A stretch of DNA of 64,000 bases from Viscum album (lineage: Eukaryota; Streptophyta; Magnoliopsida; Santalales; Viscaceae). The notes below the pieces were generated by a model, which saw nothing but the letters and a program-made list of their open reading frames with translations, did no database searches and was not told where the DNA came from. The stretch is from positions 1,972,774,576 through 1,972,838,575 of the forward strand of contig OY728136.1 in NCBI GenBank assembly GCA_963277665.1. Reading direction: 5' to 3'. Made by a program: the position numbers and the translations under genes. Positions 37,450 to 48,430 of this stretch are shown here, piece after piece (the stretch's first letter is position 1; each line of letters opens with the position of its first letter).

Positions 37450-40235
37450 AACTAATTATGATATCCCAATTAATGGGTCTCCCTTGGTTAAATTTTCATC
37501 TAACCCGATTGTTTTTTGGTCACTGACAAGAGATTTAACCAATTCATGTTTTTTGGATCTGAGACATCAAATATATTCACTTTTTATGATGTAATTAAGA
37601 ATGACTCGTATTTTCCCCATTCAATATATAAATTCACATTCACGAATCCCATTTATCCTATTTCACTTCACACTTATTATCAAACCTTTTGTGATTTAAA
37701 ATAAAATGTTTAAATATTGTATAATCCCACAAAAATATTTGTTCGTTAATACAAAAATATCAAATATTTTCATAAATTTAATTTATATCCTTTGAACCAT
37801 ATATGTGCATCGCTTCTTCCACAAGCGTGCCACCGTAGTTTTTTATTGTAATGTAGTAAAAAACTTATACTATATAGAATGTATAAACATGAATAGTAAA
37901 CCAATAAAAGATAAATAATTTTCAATTATTCCTATGGCTATCGATCAAAGTCATTAGACATTTTATAATTTTTAAGATTACTCTTAATAAATATTTTCTC
38001 AGAACCTTCCTATATATTATTGACTATGTGTATCTGAAATCCATCCTTTATCCATTGATGTATAAAAATTCCAAATAATTTCTTTTTGGGGTTCATTATT
38101 TGATTCAAAATTTTCAATATTATGTAAAATGTAAAGGATCCCTTACTATGTCTCTCTAAAAGTAATTGTAACAACATTTATTTTGGAGATACCTTTACAC
38201 ATAAGGAAACCACTATGATTTGACATTGGGAGAACAATACTATCAACATCATATAGTTAATTGGTACCAAATTCTGCACTATATTCAACAATATATCATT
38301 ATTCAATACAGCCATCAGGTGGACTTCGATTCATGACACACCATTTCAAAATATTCATAAAATGTTTTATGGGGTACATGAATCTGTAGTGGAAAGGATC
38401 ACATAGTTGAACCTCTATAACAAAGTGAACCATCTTGTGGGCCATTATATCAAATAATAATTGATCAAATAATATCTATTATTCAAATAACATTGCTTCA
38501 ACCCACTTATTATGGTTTTTATACTTCCTTAGCCCTATAAAGGTACAACATATCGCCAAAAAATGAAGCAGATTTTGGTGAATGTATAACATATATTTTT
38601 TGGGTGAATTTAATGGAAATCAACTTGCATAAAATCATGCATAAAAACATGACTTTTGGGTTATTTTATTCCCTATAACATAAAATTATTCATTAGCATG
38701 AAATTATTTATATTTCATTAATTCCCCTTTGACACTTTTAAACTATCGAGGAAAGGGAAAAATGCAATTTTTTATGTTTGGATAGAGTGTAAGATTATGG
38801 AGGAAGAAAATTCTTTCCATTTAGCATTCACTAATCCCAATTCTTACCATATCCCCAGGTTAATCATATACAGCCCCTCCTTCATGCCATATTTTTTTAA
38901 GAACATTTTTGTAATATTATAATAAAACTATCAAAAACATTTTTTTTCTAAATGGATTAAACCAATAAAATGGATGATATATAAACAATTCTATAATGGT
39001 AATTCAAATAAAATTTATCTTTCCATCCAATATGATTTTCTATGGATTTTCAAAATTGGTGTGCTGAAAATAGTGTTAATTTATTTTACATTACTGAATT
39101 TTTGATCACCCATTAGTAGAGATTGTGTTGTATGTTTTTTAATATTCCCACCGAATGATCTCTTCCTAGATTGGTATTTATTTCAATTAGGTATATAAAT
39201 TTGATAGCCAAAAAACACATTTTCTGAGGAATGTATCAACAGAATGGATTATGTGAATTCATCACAAATGGAACTGACCAAAATTCTGTTAATGTTGTAT
39301 CTTGATAAATTCCTAAAAGTTGTGAATTAATTTATCATATCGAACAACATGAACCATAATGTGAATTATTCACTTTAGTTAGTTTTATAAAATGTAACAC
39401 CTATATCTGATATCAATTTCAGATCTTCTATTAATTGATCAAAATATCTATCTATATCAATATTAGGTTTATTTTGTTCAGATATAAGTAGAGACAACAT
39501 AATTTATTTTTTCGTCATGCATAAACATGGTGGTAAGTAATAATTTACCCACATGATGGGAAATATACTATGAGTACTAATCTTTACACCAAAAGGATTT
39601 ATTCCTTTTGTAGATAATACAATATGAAAGTTTCTCAGCAAATTTCTAAATTTAAAATTCTCATAATACATTTCTTCTTCTGAGGGGAATCTTTTTGATG
39701 TCGTAGGTCCGCACATTTAATTTTAGTTTCTATATACAATGGGAATTGTCTCTCATTTTCATAACATCCAAATAGTCTTCAGATAATTGGAATGATAGGA
39801 ATGCACGATATTGATTTCAAGGGACTTGATACATTTTTATTGTATCTATCCACACCATAATTCAGACATTTTATTTTTGGTTCATTGTCCTTATGACACA
39901 ATATGATTTCATTTAAAAATTCTTGTATTTTTTTATGATCATTAAAATTGAACATAGAATTAATTTAGAAAAATATGATTGACTTAGTTCATTATTTTCT
40001 TCTAGAATAATATCATTCATTCGACCAAATAGATTTTTTAAGATTGGGTCACTCTATCTACTGACAACATTCCAATTTTATAACATTAATGTATATTATA
40101 ATATTATGTATTAAAACCTAAATATAATAATCTCTGCGAATTTTTATTTAACTTCATAGAAAACATTGTTCAATCATTATCTTCATCTTCAATTTAAAAT
40201 TTCATTTCTTCAATATGATCTCCATCATCATTTAC
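37450..40235 (-). pseudogene. decayed CACTA (En/Spm) TNP2 transposase
   Basis: Minus-strand TNP2-type transposase. Near 40000-39700 there is a worn CADLRH block (family DGVLRHPADG). At 39630-39510 the text INPFGVKISTHSIFPIMWVN and YYLPPCLCMTKK is a strong match to the Transposase_21 domain (family DGFNPFGxMSTxYSxWPVxL..YNLPPWLCM). It continues LSLLISEQNKPNIDIDRYFD, then FTTFRNLSRYN (family FPAYGNLSGW) and SFGGNIKK (family FDGxxE). Near 38440-38300 HFVIEVQLCDPFHYRFMYPI and NRSPPDGCIE match DUF4218, and at 37650-37560 IEWGKYESFLIT...KVNIFD matches DUF4216. Domain order is that of intact TNP2. Stops are frequent, so it is inactive. Confidence 0.88.
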
Positions 40236-40274
40236 CTTGTCACTAATAAAAACTACAGATTACCGGGGATTTTT

Positions 40275-40790
40275 AGAAGGGGTTATGCACAAATCCCTCT
40301 AAATTAAACATTTTTGGAATTAAGAACAACAAATACTAATAACCAAATTTAGTGGAGGTTCACAACACCCTCTAAATTATTTAGAATTATTTTTTTACTA
40401 TTTGTTGGATTTTTTATGCAGTTATGTCAAAATCATCTAAATGTTTTTAATTTTTGGTGCTATATGTTCTGTTGGATTGTATAGGAGTTATATATATATA
40501 TATATATATTATTCATTTTGATACTAGAGATTATATACATAACCTGGATTTTTTTACAAGGACATACTAGTGGATCAAAACCCCCTCACATATCAAAAAT
40601 TATCGGGGGTTCAAACCCCCTTCTAATTTGTTAAATTAAAAGGTGTTCAAAACCCCCATTAATGTATTTAATTATAGGGCGTTTTAAAAAACCCTTTAAT
40701 ATCGTACGTTATAGGGTGTTTAAAACCCCTCTAAGGACTTTATTTCATGGGGGGTCAAAACCCTCAATAAATTAAGAGATTTGAGGGGAT
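40275..40790. repeat. left subterminal palindromes of CACTA-1
   Basis: Repeated units such as GGGGGTTCAAACCCCC (near 40604), AGGTGTTCAAAACCCCC, GGGTGTTTAAAACCCCTC and GGGGGGTCAAAACCCTC occur about every 40-50 bases, often followed by TCTAA or CTTTAAT. In this superfamily such subterminal motifs bind a small element-encoded protein. Each can fold on itself. Confidence 0.72.
40490..40511. repeat. (TA)n simple repeat
   Basis: Uninterrupted TA dinucleotides inside CACTA-1. Further runs lie at about 41440-41464 and 41861-41886 in the same element. Confidence 0.85.
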
Positions 40791-42052
40791 TGTGATCATC
40801 CATTATTTAGAAAAGAAGATCCATAATATATATATACTTAAAACTATAAATCTAAATTTATTTACCTAAATTATATTAATATATTATATAAAATATTTAT
40901 ATTATTGTATTTATATATATAGAGAGAAATATAATTTTGTAATTTTATGTGCATTAATTTAATTTATTTGTATAAATAGTATTATTTAAAATATTAGTTA
41001 TACCTAATACATAATCATAATCATATTATATATATTTAAATGTAGTTTATAAAAAAATATCATATAAAAACACAAGATTGTAGTTTTTATATTTTATATT
41101 ATAATAAAAATAAATATTGTTTTGAATAAAAGTATTATGTTGTTATATAATAAATAATTAATATTATATGATATACAATTTATACAAAGGAATATATTTT
41201 AATTTACATAATATTATACAATTATATTTACTCAAATACATATATATTAATCTTCATCATATTAAAAAATTATATTTATTGATATACATATATATTAATA
41301 TTCATAATAATAAATATATTTGTTGAAATTCATAATATAATTATTTATATAAATATAATTTCTAGTAATATTAATTATATATTATTTCTATATGATATTA
41401 TACAATTTATACAAATAAATATATATTTATTTACATAATAATATATATATATATATATATATTAAAATATGTTATATAAATATATTTTTATATAAATTAT
41501 AATAATATATAAAATAAACACTTATATATATTATAAATAAACATTTATATGATTTATAAATATGTATGTATATAAATAATTGTCAAAAATATATTTATTA
41601 ATATATAATTATATGTGTATAAAAATAACATAAATAGAATTATAGATAATATTTACTCAAAATTATGTAAATGTAAATATAAATTATAAAGTTTATATAA
41701 AGGTAGAAATTGAGTATAATATAAATCTGTTAAAATACAAATACTTAATATACATAATATAAAAATGTATATATTAATTTAAATAAATATAAATATAAAT
41801 ATATATTATATTTATATTTATTTAAATAAATATTCAAATAATATGTATTGCAATCATCTTCCTAATATATATATATATATATATATTAATGTGTAATTAA
41901 AATATAAAAATCTAATTTCCATATTGGTGGGGTAGCGTGAGAGATATAATAGGGCTATCAAGGGTTTAAATCCATCAAGAAACATTTTATAAGGTCTTCT
42001 ATTTTGTGGCGGGAACCAAATTACATGGTAGGGTGGGGGCCTCCCTGGTGGA

Positions 42053-42084
42053 GGGGTTGGGAATGGGAATGGGAAGGTGGGGGG
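42053..42084 (+). other. G-quadruplex-type sequence in CACTA-1
   Basis: GGGG-TT-GGG-AAT-GGG-AAT-GGG-AAGGT-GGGGGG satisfies the usual four-run rule with short loops. It sits in a 250-base G-rich, C-poor stretch (41930-42210) on the plus strand. Confidence 0.7.
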
Positions 42085-42219
42085 ATGCTAAGGTAGAGGG
42101 GGATGGGTGCATGAATAGGCGGTGTTCAGGGATGGGTGATGGAACGAGAATAATGAAAGGGAAGGAGGGGTGGGAGGGGGAGTGAGTGAACGAGAGGGGG
42201 TCATAGGGGGTATATATAT

Positions 42220-42605
42220 TAAATAGAGGGGATTTGAAAACCACCTCTAATACGAGGCTCCATTATAGGGGGATAAAACCCTGTCGAATTTAGTATTAAT
42301 TTAAGGTGGTTCTTAAAACTGCCTTTAATTATGTAATGTATAACTCAATTACTAGTGGTTTCCATCTACCAATAATATGATATATAAATTAGAAGTGGTT
42401 AAATACCCCTCTAAACTGATATTTATGGGGGGAATTTTGAAAGGGTTTTAACCCCCTCCCCACTAATACATCTGTTGCTGAAGTTACCACCATTTTACCA
42501 GGGGTTCCTCAAATATATATCTAAAAATTGTTGCTAACCACCTTAGTGGAAGTTCCACATAACTACCAAAAATGTTTTAAGAGGGGGTTATAGCCCCCTC
42601 CCATC
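42220..42605. repeat. right subterminal palindromes of CACTA-1
   Basis: Units like GGGGGATAAAACCCTG (near 42269), AGGTGGTTCTTAAAACTGCC, AAGGGTTTTAACCCCCT (near 42439) and GAGGGGGTTATAGCCCCCTC (near 42582) mirror those at the left end. They confirm that both termini belong to the same element. Confidence 0.72.
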
Positions 42606-42625
42606 ACCCTATATTTTTCGTAGTG

Positions 42626-43969
42626 TGGTATTCATATAAAATGACCTATAAAACATAGTATAATCCTAATCGATGTGAATGATCAATTTTTTTCTGCATT
42701 TTTTTGTCAAATATTTATAACTCTTATCTATTCTATTATAAATAAAAATCTCTTCTAACTCTTATAGATACAATTTTATTGAATAATGAAAATATTAAAA
42801 TAGAAAAAGATTTTTAGAGGGTTCGTAGCATGCTATATTTCATACTTGTGGAAATCATTAACTATATCGGCATAATATTTTGCAAAATGATTAGAATAAT
42901 CCATTTTCAATTCGTATCCATCAAATTGGTTTAAAAAATATATTTTTATAATATTAAAAAAAATCAAATAATATATTAATTATAAAATATTAATGTTATA
43001 TAAAATTCATAAAATGGAAACCCTTCATTTAGTTATTTCAATGAATTTGGAAATCTTAAGTGAAAACTTATAATATAATATTGGAAAATAATTTCATTAC
43101 TATGGTATGTGTTACCAACAAAATTAATCCAATAGTGATTATTATAGAAAACATTCAACCTCGTCACTTTATCCCTCGAACAGTTATCATTACATTCTGT
43201 TGATTGACCCACATCCTACGTCTATTGTGAACATTAACCTATGTTATTTTATAAACACTATAAGAAGTTTTCATATATGGTATGAATAGAGATCAATATA
43301 GTATATGAAACATAATATAGATGGGGATGAGTATAATTAATCATATTTCAATAATAATTTTTTAGGAGATTATGCTGGTGAGGATCACAGTTGTACTCTA
43401 TAGTGTTCTCTAAAAGGGTTAATGCCTCTCATTGAATCAAATTACACCATTGGGACTAGTTATTAACTCATATAATATTTAAGAGTATATTTTGGGGAAT
43501 AAATTTTCTTGTGAGTGATTCAAGGGGACCCATTAGAGAAATTTTATGATATATTAATCTTTACGACCTCTATAAATTCTCTATTTATGAGAGAAATTAC
43601 ACATTTAAATATTAAAATCCCTTAAATAAGAATACATATAACATTATTAAAATGATCCACCATGTCTATCATAAAACCACTAAATAAATGAAAATATAAA
43701 ATAAGAAATTATGAAGTAATAGGGAACCAAAATATAAAAAAACAAGAATAATTAAATATCTTTCAATCAACAAGTATATATACAAAATGTTTTGGGGAAA
43801 ATTTTAATAAATAAATAGTTAGTTAATAAACATGTATGTTAATCAAATATTCCTTGGGGTGGAACCAATTCATGTAGACGTAAACAGATGAACACGTAAA
43901 ATTAATTTTTAATATTTTCCCAACATATATTGAATTTGATAATTTTCATTCTATTTTTTTAACATACGA
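42626..43969. other. unassigned sequence between CACTA-1 and a possible LTR
   Basis: About 1.3 kb, A+T-rich with some less biased patches (43180-43240, 43370-43460). It may include the N-terminal part of the older TNP2 gene or its intron, but no block could be read with confidence. Confidence 0.35.
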
Positions 43970-45459
43970 TGTAACAACCATATGAATTATTAAATTAAAT
44001 ATTAATGGTATGTGAAATATTTGAAAACAAATAAAAATTTATAATTAAATTTCAATTAAAAAACAATAAATAATGATATAAATTATATACAGAAAATAAT
44101 ATAACTTATATTGATAATGGTTGTAAAAATATCAAAATTCATAGTTGATCAATTGATTCATGAAAAATGTCTAGATAAGTTGAAAATAATAAAAATTTTC
44201 AAGAATCATAATTGTAGGCTTTATAATAAAATATCACTTTCAAGGAAATTTTAGGTTTTATGGAGATTTTGGGCCTATAGTACAAAATATTAGTTATAAT
44301 GAGATAAATAATTTTAATTATGGAAGATTTATAGGTTATATGTAAAATGGGAGATTCCAAACACATACAAAAATAGATTCACCATGAGACAAATATTTAT
44401 AAGTAAAATTAGATGATGAATTTTAACCATTGAATGAACTCTACTAATCACGTGACAAATTAAATTATTGTATGACGTATTGCCAAGATTTTCTATAAAC
44501 ATAGATAAACGTGAAAAAATAATTATAAATATATTATAAGTAAATGAATGGAATTTACGAGGAAATAATTACAGATGTCATACTAAAGGATTTATAAAAT
44601 AATTTTTTTAAAATTTTAGATATTAGTTGTTCATATCACATAACAAATAATTTGATTTAATTAAATAGTTTTGACATCTTCAAAGAGTATTTATTATATT
44701 ATAAATTGTGGATCATGAAGTATATATTTTTTCATTTAAAGGATGTTATAAATAAAAGGAAATTTTAAAGAATGATATAATTTTAGATAGAATAAACTAA
44801 TACGTACGTAGTGTTATTTAGATATGTGATGAATAATATGAAGTGATTTTTGAAGATGAATTAATGAATGGGATATAATTTCAAATATGTATATATTTTT
44901 ACAAAGGCATAAAAAAATCCAAGCATAATTATAATTTGGGGTTGTTAAATTTTTTTGGAAATTATGTTTAAAAGTGGAAGTTTATTTTCTTTAAAAAAAT
45001 TGATCATATTAGGTAATTATAAATTTAAATACTTACATAAAAAGGATGGACTGAGATGTTTTTATGACGATAAGTTAAAATTGGTAAATATTGTTTACTA
45101 TTTTGACTAGGGAGACTATTATTAATAAAAATAATCAATTAGATATTTAAATGAAACTACCCTTTGAAATTATTCACTATGATATATATACCCTAGAATT
45201 ATAAATCAATGCATTTTGATAAGTATTTTATTTCACCCATTTATAATTATACTCAGACCAAATGTATCTTATATTATATATATATATATACATATCATGC
45301 TCTAATGTGGATGAAAATTTTAATAAGAAGAGTATAAAATGAGTTTCATTATGTGGTAAATAAGTCAATATTTAATTATGGGTTTGAGTATACGACACAA
45401 CTATTATGTGTTTATAAAAATTCGTATTTGTATTCCTCTTTAATACAACATAAATGTTA
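43970..45459 (+). repeat. possible solo chromovirus-type LTR
   Basis: It begins TGTAACAACCATATG, a start shared with gypsy-2 and gypsy-3 LTRs. It carries an AACCATTGAATGAACTCTAC-like stretch (44431) and, about 60 bases later, a TATA-like CTATAAAC (44493). In gypsy-3 the same order occurs (CCATTGGATTGAAC, then a TATA box). The right edge is not defined, there is no second copy, and the assignment is weak. Confidence 0.3.
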
Positions 45460-45464
45460 GTCCC
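45460..45464. other. target-site duplication (left), GTCCC
   Basis: Identical to 51160-51164 directly after the right LTR. Five bases is the usual duplication for LTR retrotransposons. Confidence 0.9.
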
Positions 45465-48228
45465 TATAACATCCAGATATTTTATCTAAACCCAATTCTA
45501 CATAATTCTTAAATAAACTAAAAATACTATCTGATCATAATAACATTGTGGTTAAACAAAATTTAGTGACTTCTATGAATTGAATTTCAATAAATGGATA
45601 TACACATTTGTGATGATTATGTTATATGGAGTCTGACAGGACAACCCTAATTTCTTGTGCATAGTAACATACCCTTATGAATAGTAGCTTACCCTTATTA
45701 ATAGTACATTAAAAAAATTAATTCTAAACTCACCCTTGAATTTATAAACAAAAATACATCTAATAAGCTATAATCTGATCGGTATTTAAGTGTTGGTATT
45801 TATCGTAAGTTATAAATATTTATTTTCAAAATTTATGAATAATTAAATCATTTAAATGAATATTTATTTTCTTAAAATGTAATTAGAAATTATTATTTTA
45901 TTTTATAATTGTTATAAGATTATTTTATGAGACCATGATTAATTTATCAAGGTGTTACAAAATCATTTATAGCATTAAAATTTTTAATTTTCAAATAAAT
46001 TATTATTTTAATTTAAAATTTAATTTATAATATATATAAAATTACTTGTATAAAATGGAGTTAATTTTTAAATTATACACATTTATAAATGGGTATGGTG
46101 AATTGTTTAATTTTTTCTGAAATACCTGATTTTTTTATCAAATCGTGAAATTCAATAATTTAGGAAATATGATAAATAAAAGAATTTATGCATCATGATT
46201 GAGTAATAGCTTATGTGAAAGGCCATTGGATTGAAAAAACATACACTTGTTACTTTCTTTGGTATCATTAATCAATACTATTTTTAGTGTTCACATAAAA
46301 TATTAAAAAATTATTAAAATAATGAAAAACTCCTCCTCTCTTCAACTATAAATACCAACCTCACCCACACTACCACTCACACATCTACATATTTAATAAT
46401 TCCTTAAATTAGTCCAAATACCTTTACCTAGTCTCTTAAATAAATTCAACACCATCTAGTCTCTCCATAAAGAATAAATTAAAAGGATTTAAGGATCGTC
46501 TCAAGGAGAATAGATCAAGAGGTAAAATCCTCTTTCATTTTTTTGATTTCTTTTCAATTCATTCTTTTATTGTAATCTATTATCCTACCCTTGTCCAATA
46601 CACATGAAAGATCCAAAATATTATATATTATTCATTTTACCATGTCTATGTAAAATTCATCCACTTATTTCTTCTCCTCCCCCCTATTATTCTAAAAATA
46701 AAAACACCATCTGCAATGTGCTGAGTAACCAAATCATGGATGATGTGTTTTCAATTTACATTAATTCAATTGAAGATGGTTGTAAACAATTTACATAATT
46801 GAAACATATTGAAAATTTCATTATATGAAATCCATTATTTTATTTAACTAATCTATATTCATAATTTTAAAGGTATATGATGAAACAAGTTTGCAATCAT
46901 CAAAGAGCCTCAAAAATGATCAAAACGGATATCACTAATGATTATTCTAATGATTCATCCTCATGCCATATAACCAAAATACTTCTGGGAAAAGTTTGAT
47001 ATTCTAGATACATATTAATACCATTTCATTCAAAATTGGTAATTTCATTTCCGTACAACAATAAAATTAAATACACACTGGCCATGAAAATCATGAAAAG
47101 AATGCACTAGAAATAATGGGGGGAGGAAAATAATAATAATTAAAGGGTAAAATGATTGTAAAAAATGATAATCTAAGTTTTTATAAACATTAAATTGTTT
47201 ATTTAAGATATTAATAATTCTCTTTTAACCATTATATATGAAATTTAACCTTTTTCAATTAAGAAGAACCTTAGGCAAGGGAATTTTTAACCAAATTTAC
47301 ATTTTTTGGGCTAAGCTTTTAAATCAATAATTATGTGTTATTTAAATTGTATGTGTGAATAATCTTGTTTAAATCATTCTTAATTGTGTGCATTTATATT
47401 TTATATAAATATTCCATCCAATAAATTGTGTTTTTCTTCAATTATATGATACTTGTAAGGGTCTTTTCTTTTAAAATCCTATTTTTAAATTTATGTTTTA
47501 CAGAATTTAAAAGATATGTTTTTGTGAAATAATTCATGTATTATTATTTTGAAAAGGATATTTTGAATGTTTTATTATGAAGGGTGGGACATATATATCC
47601 CTCAAATGCATTGGGTATGTGTATGTCGTAGGTCATTTTTTTGGTTACTTTGATTGTAACTATGACTGTTACATAATATCTTAGTCGTGACGGTTACATT
47701 GTAATGTAGTCGTGAGGGTTAAAAATTATTAGGTAGATGAGGGGGTTGCAATATTATGTATGTAATTCACCAATAAAAATTTATGGTTCTATATATTTTA
47801 TCTATTTTTCGTTTAAAAATCATTGAAATCTCAAGTTTCACAATGTAATTATATGTGTGTGAAAAATATATCTCTGTTTAAATGATTACATTTGTTTACA
47901 TGTATTAATAGATTAATGTTTTCTTCTATTATTTTTATATCCTTTATTATGTTTTTTTAGACCAAACCATGTTTTAAGAAAATCCAAAAAATCCTTAGAA
48001 ATTCAAAGGATTGTTAAGGTGAAATTGAATATAAATCCCATTAGTTATTTTGTTAATATTTTTGTAAAATATGATTAAATGTATGTTTTATCTAATTCAA
48101 AAAAAAAACCTAGATCAAAAAAGGTGTTATATTGTATAATGTACATTGTATTTCCAAATTATCGTTCTTTAAAAAACACATGTCATGTTTTAGTACTGAA
48201 TCTGGAAGTGTGGGTTCAAAGTTTTACA
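45465..48228 (+). repeat. 5' LTR of gypsy-3
   Basis: Colinear with 48431-51159. The first bases are TATAACATCCAG where the partner has TGTAACATCATG, so the TG end has mutated. Landmarks shared with the partner: CATACCCTTATxAATAGTA (45668; 48646), CCATTGGATTGAA (about 46223; 49184), a TATA box (46346; 49309), AAGAGATCAAxAGGTAAAA-type text (about 46515; 49471), CCCTCAAATGxATTGGGTATGTG (47600; 50562) and the TTTTACA end. Relative spacing of all of these is kept within a few bases. Confidence 0.9.
46346..46356 (+). promoter_or_regulatory. TATA box of the gypsy-3 5' LTR
   Basis: CTATAAATACC, 881 bases from the LTR start. The same position in the 3' LTR (49309, 878 bases in) reads CTATAAAAACC. Conservation at equal offset supports it as the Pol II promoter of the element. 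Confidence 0.72.
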
Positions 48229-48230
48229 TT

Positions 48231-48247
48231 TGGTATCAGAGAAACGA
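48231..48247 (+). other. primer-binding site of gypsy-3
   Basis: TGGTATCAGAG followed by AAACGA, two bases after the LTR end. It matches the 3' end complement of initiator-type tRNA-Met, the usual primer of plant LTR retrotransposons. Confidence 0.88.
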
Positions 48248-48419
48248 TCTGGGATACTTCAGAGATTATACGTTTTTTTAAGAAAAACAATTAGTGATAG
48301 AATTTAATTTTGAACTTCTATTTAATTAAGTACACATAAAAAAATAGTCTGTTATAATTATCAATATGTAAATCCAGAATTTAAGTACAATGAATGAATC
48401 ACGAAGGAAAAATTAATTT

Positions 48420-48430
48420 AAGGGGGAGAA
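48420..48430 (+). other. polypurine tract of gypsy-3
   Basis: AAGGGGGAGAA ends exactly where the right LTR begins with TGTAAC. With the primer site it shows that both priming signals are kept although all genes are gone. Confidence 0.88.

Larger units (their letters stand above)
40241..42625. mobile_element. CACTA-1: small non-autonomous CACTA element
   Basis: It starts CACTAATAAAAACTACAG and ends in a sequence whose reverse complement is CACTACGAAAAATATAGG; 13 of the first 18 bases agree. Flanking trinucleotides are TGT and TGG, so a 3-bp target duplication is only two-thirds preserved. Both ends carry clusters of short palindromes of the type GGGGGTTxAAACCCCC. The middle (40800-41920) is nearly pure A+T with AT runs and no coding sequence, so it must depend on a transposase made elsewhere. 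It lies at the 5' side of the TNP2 remnant and may be inserted in that gene's upstream part. Confidence 0.82.
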
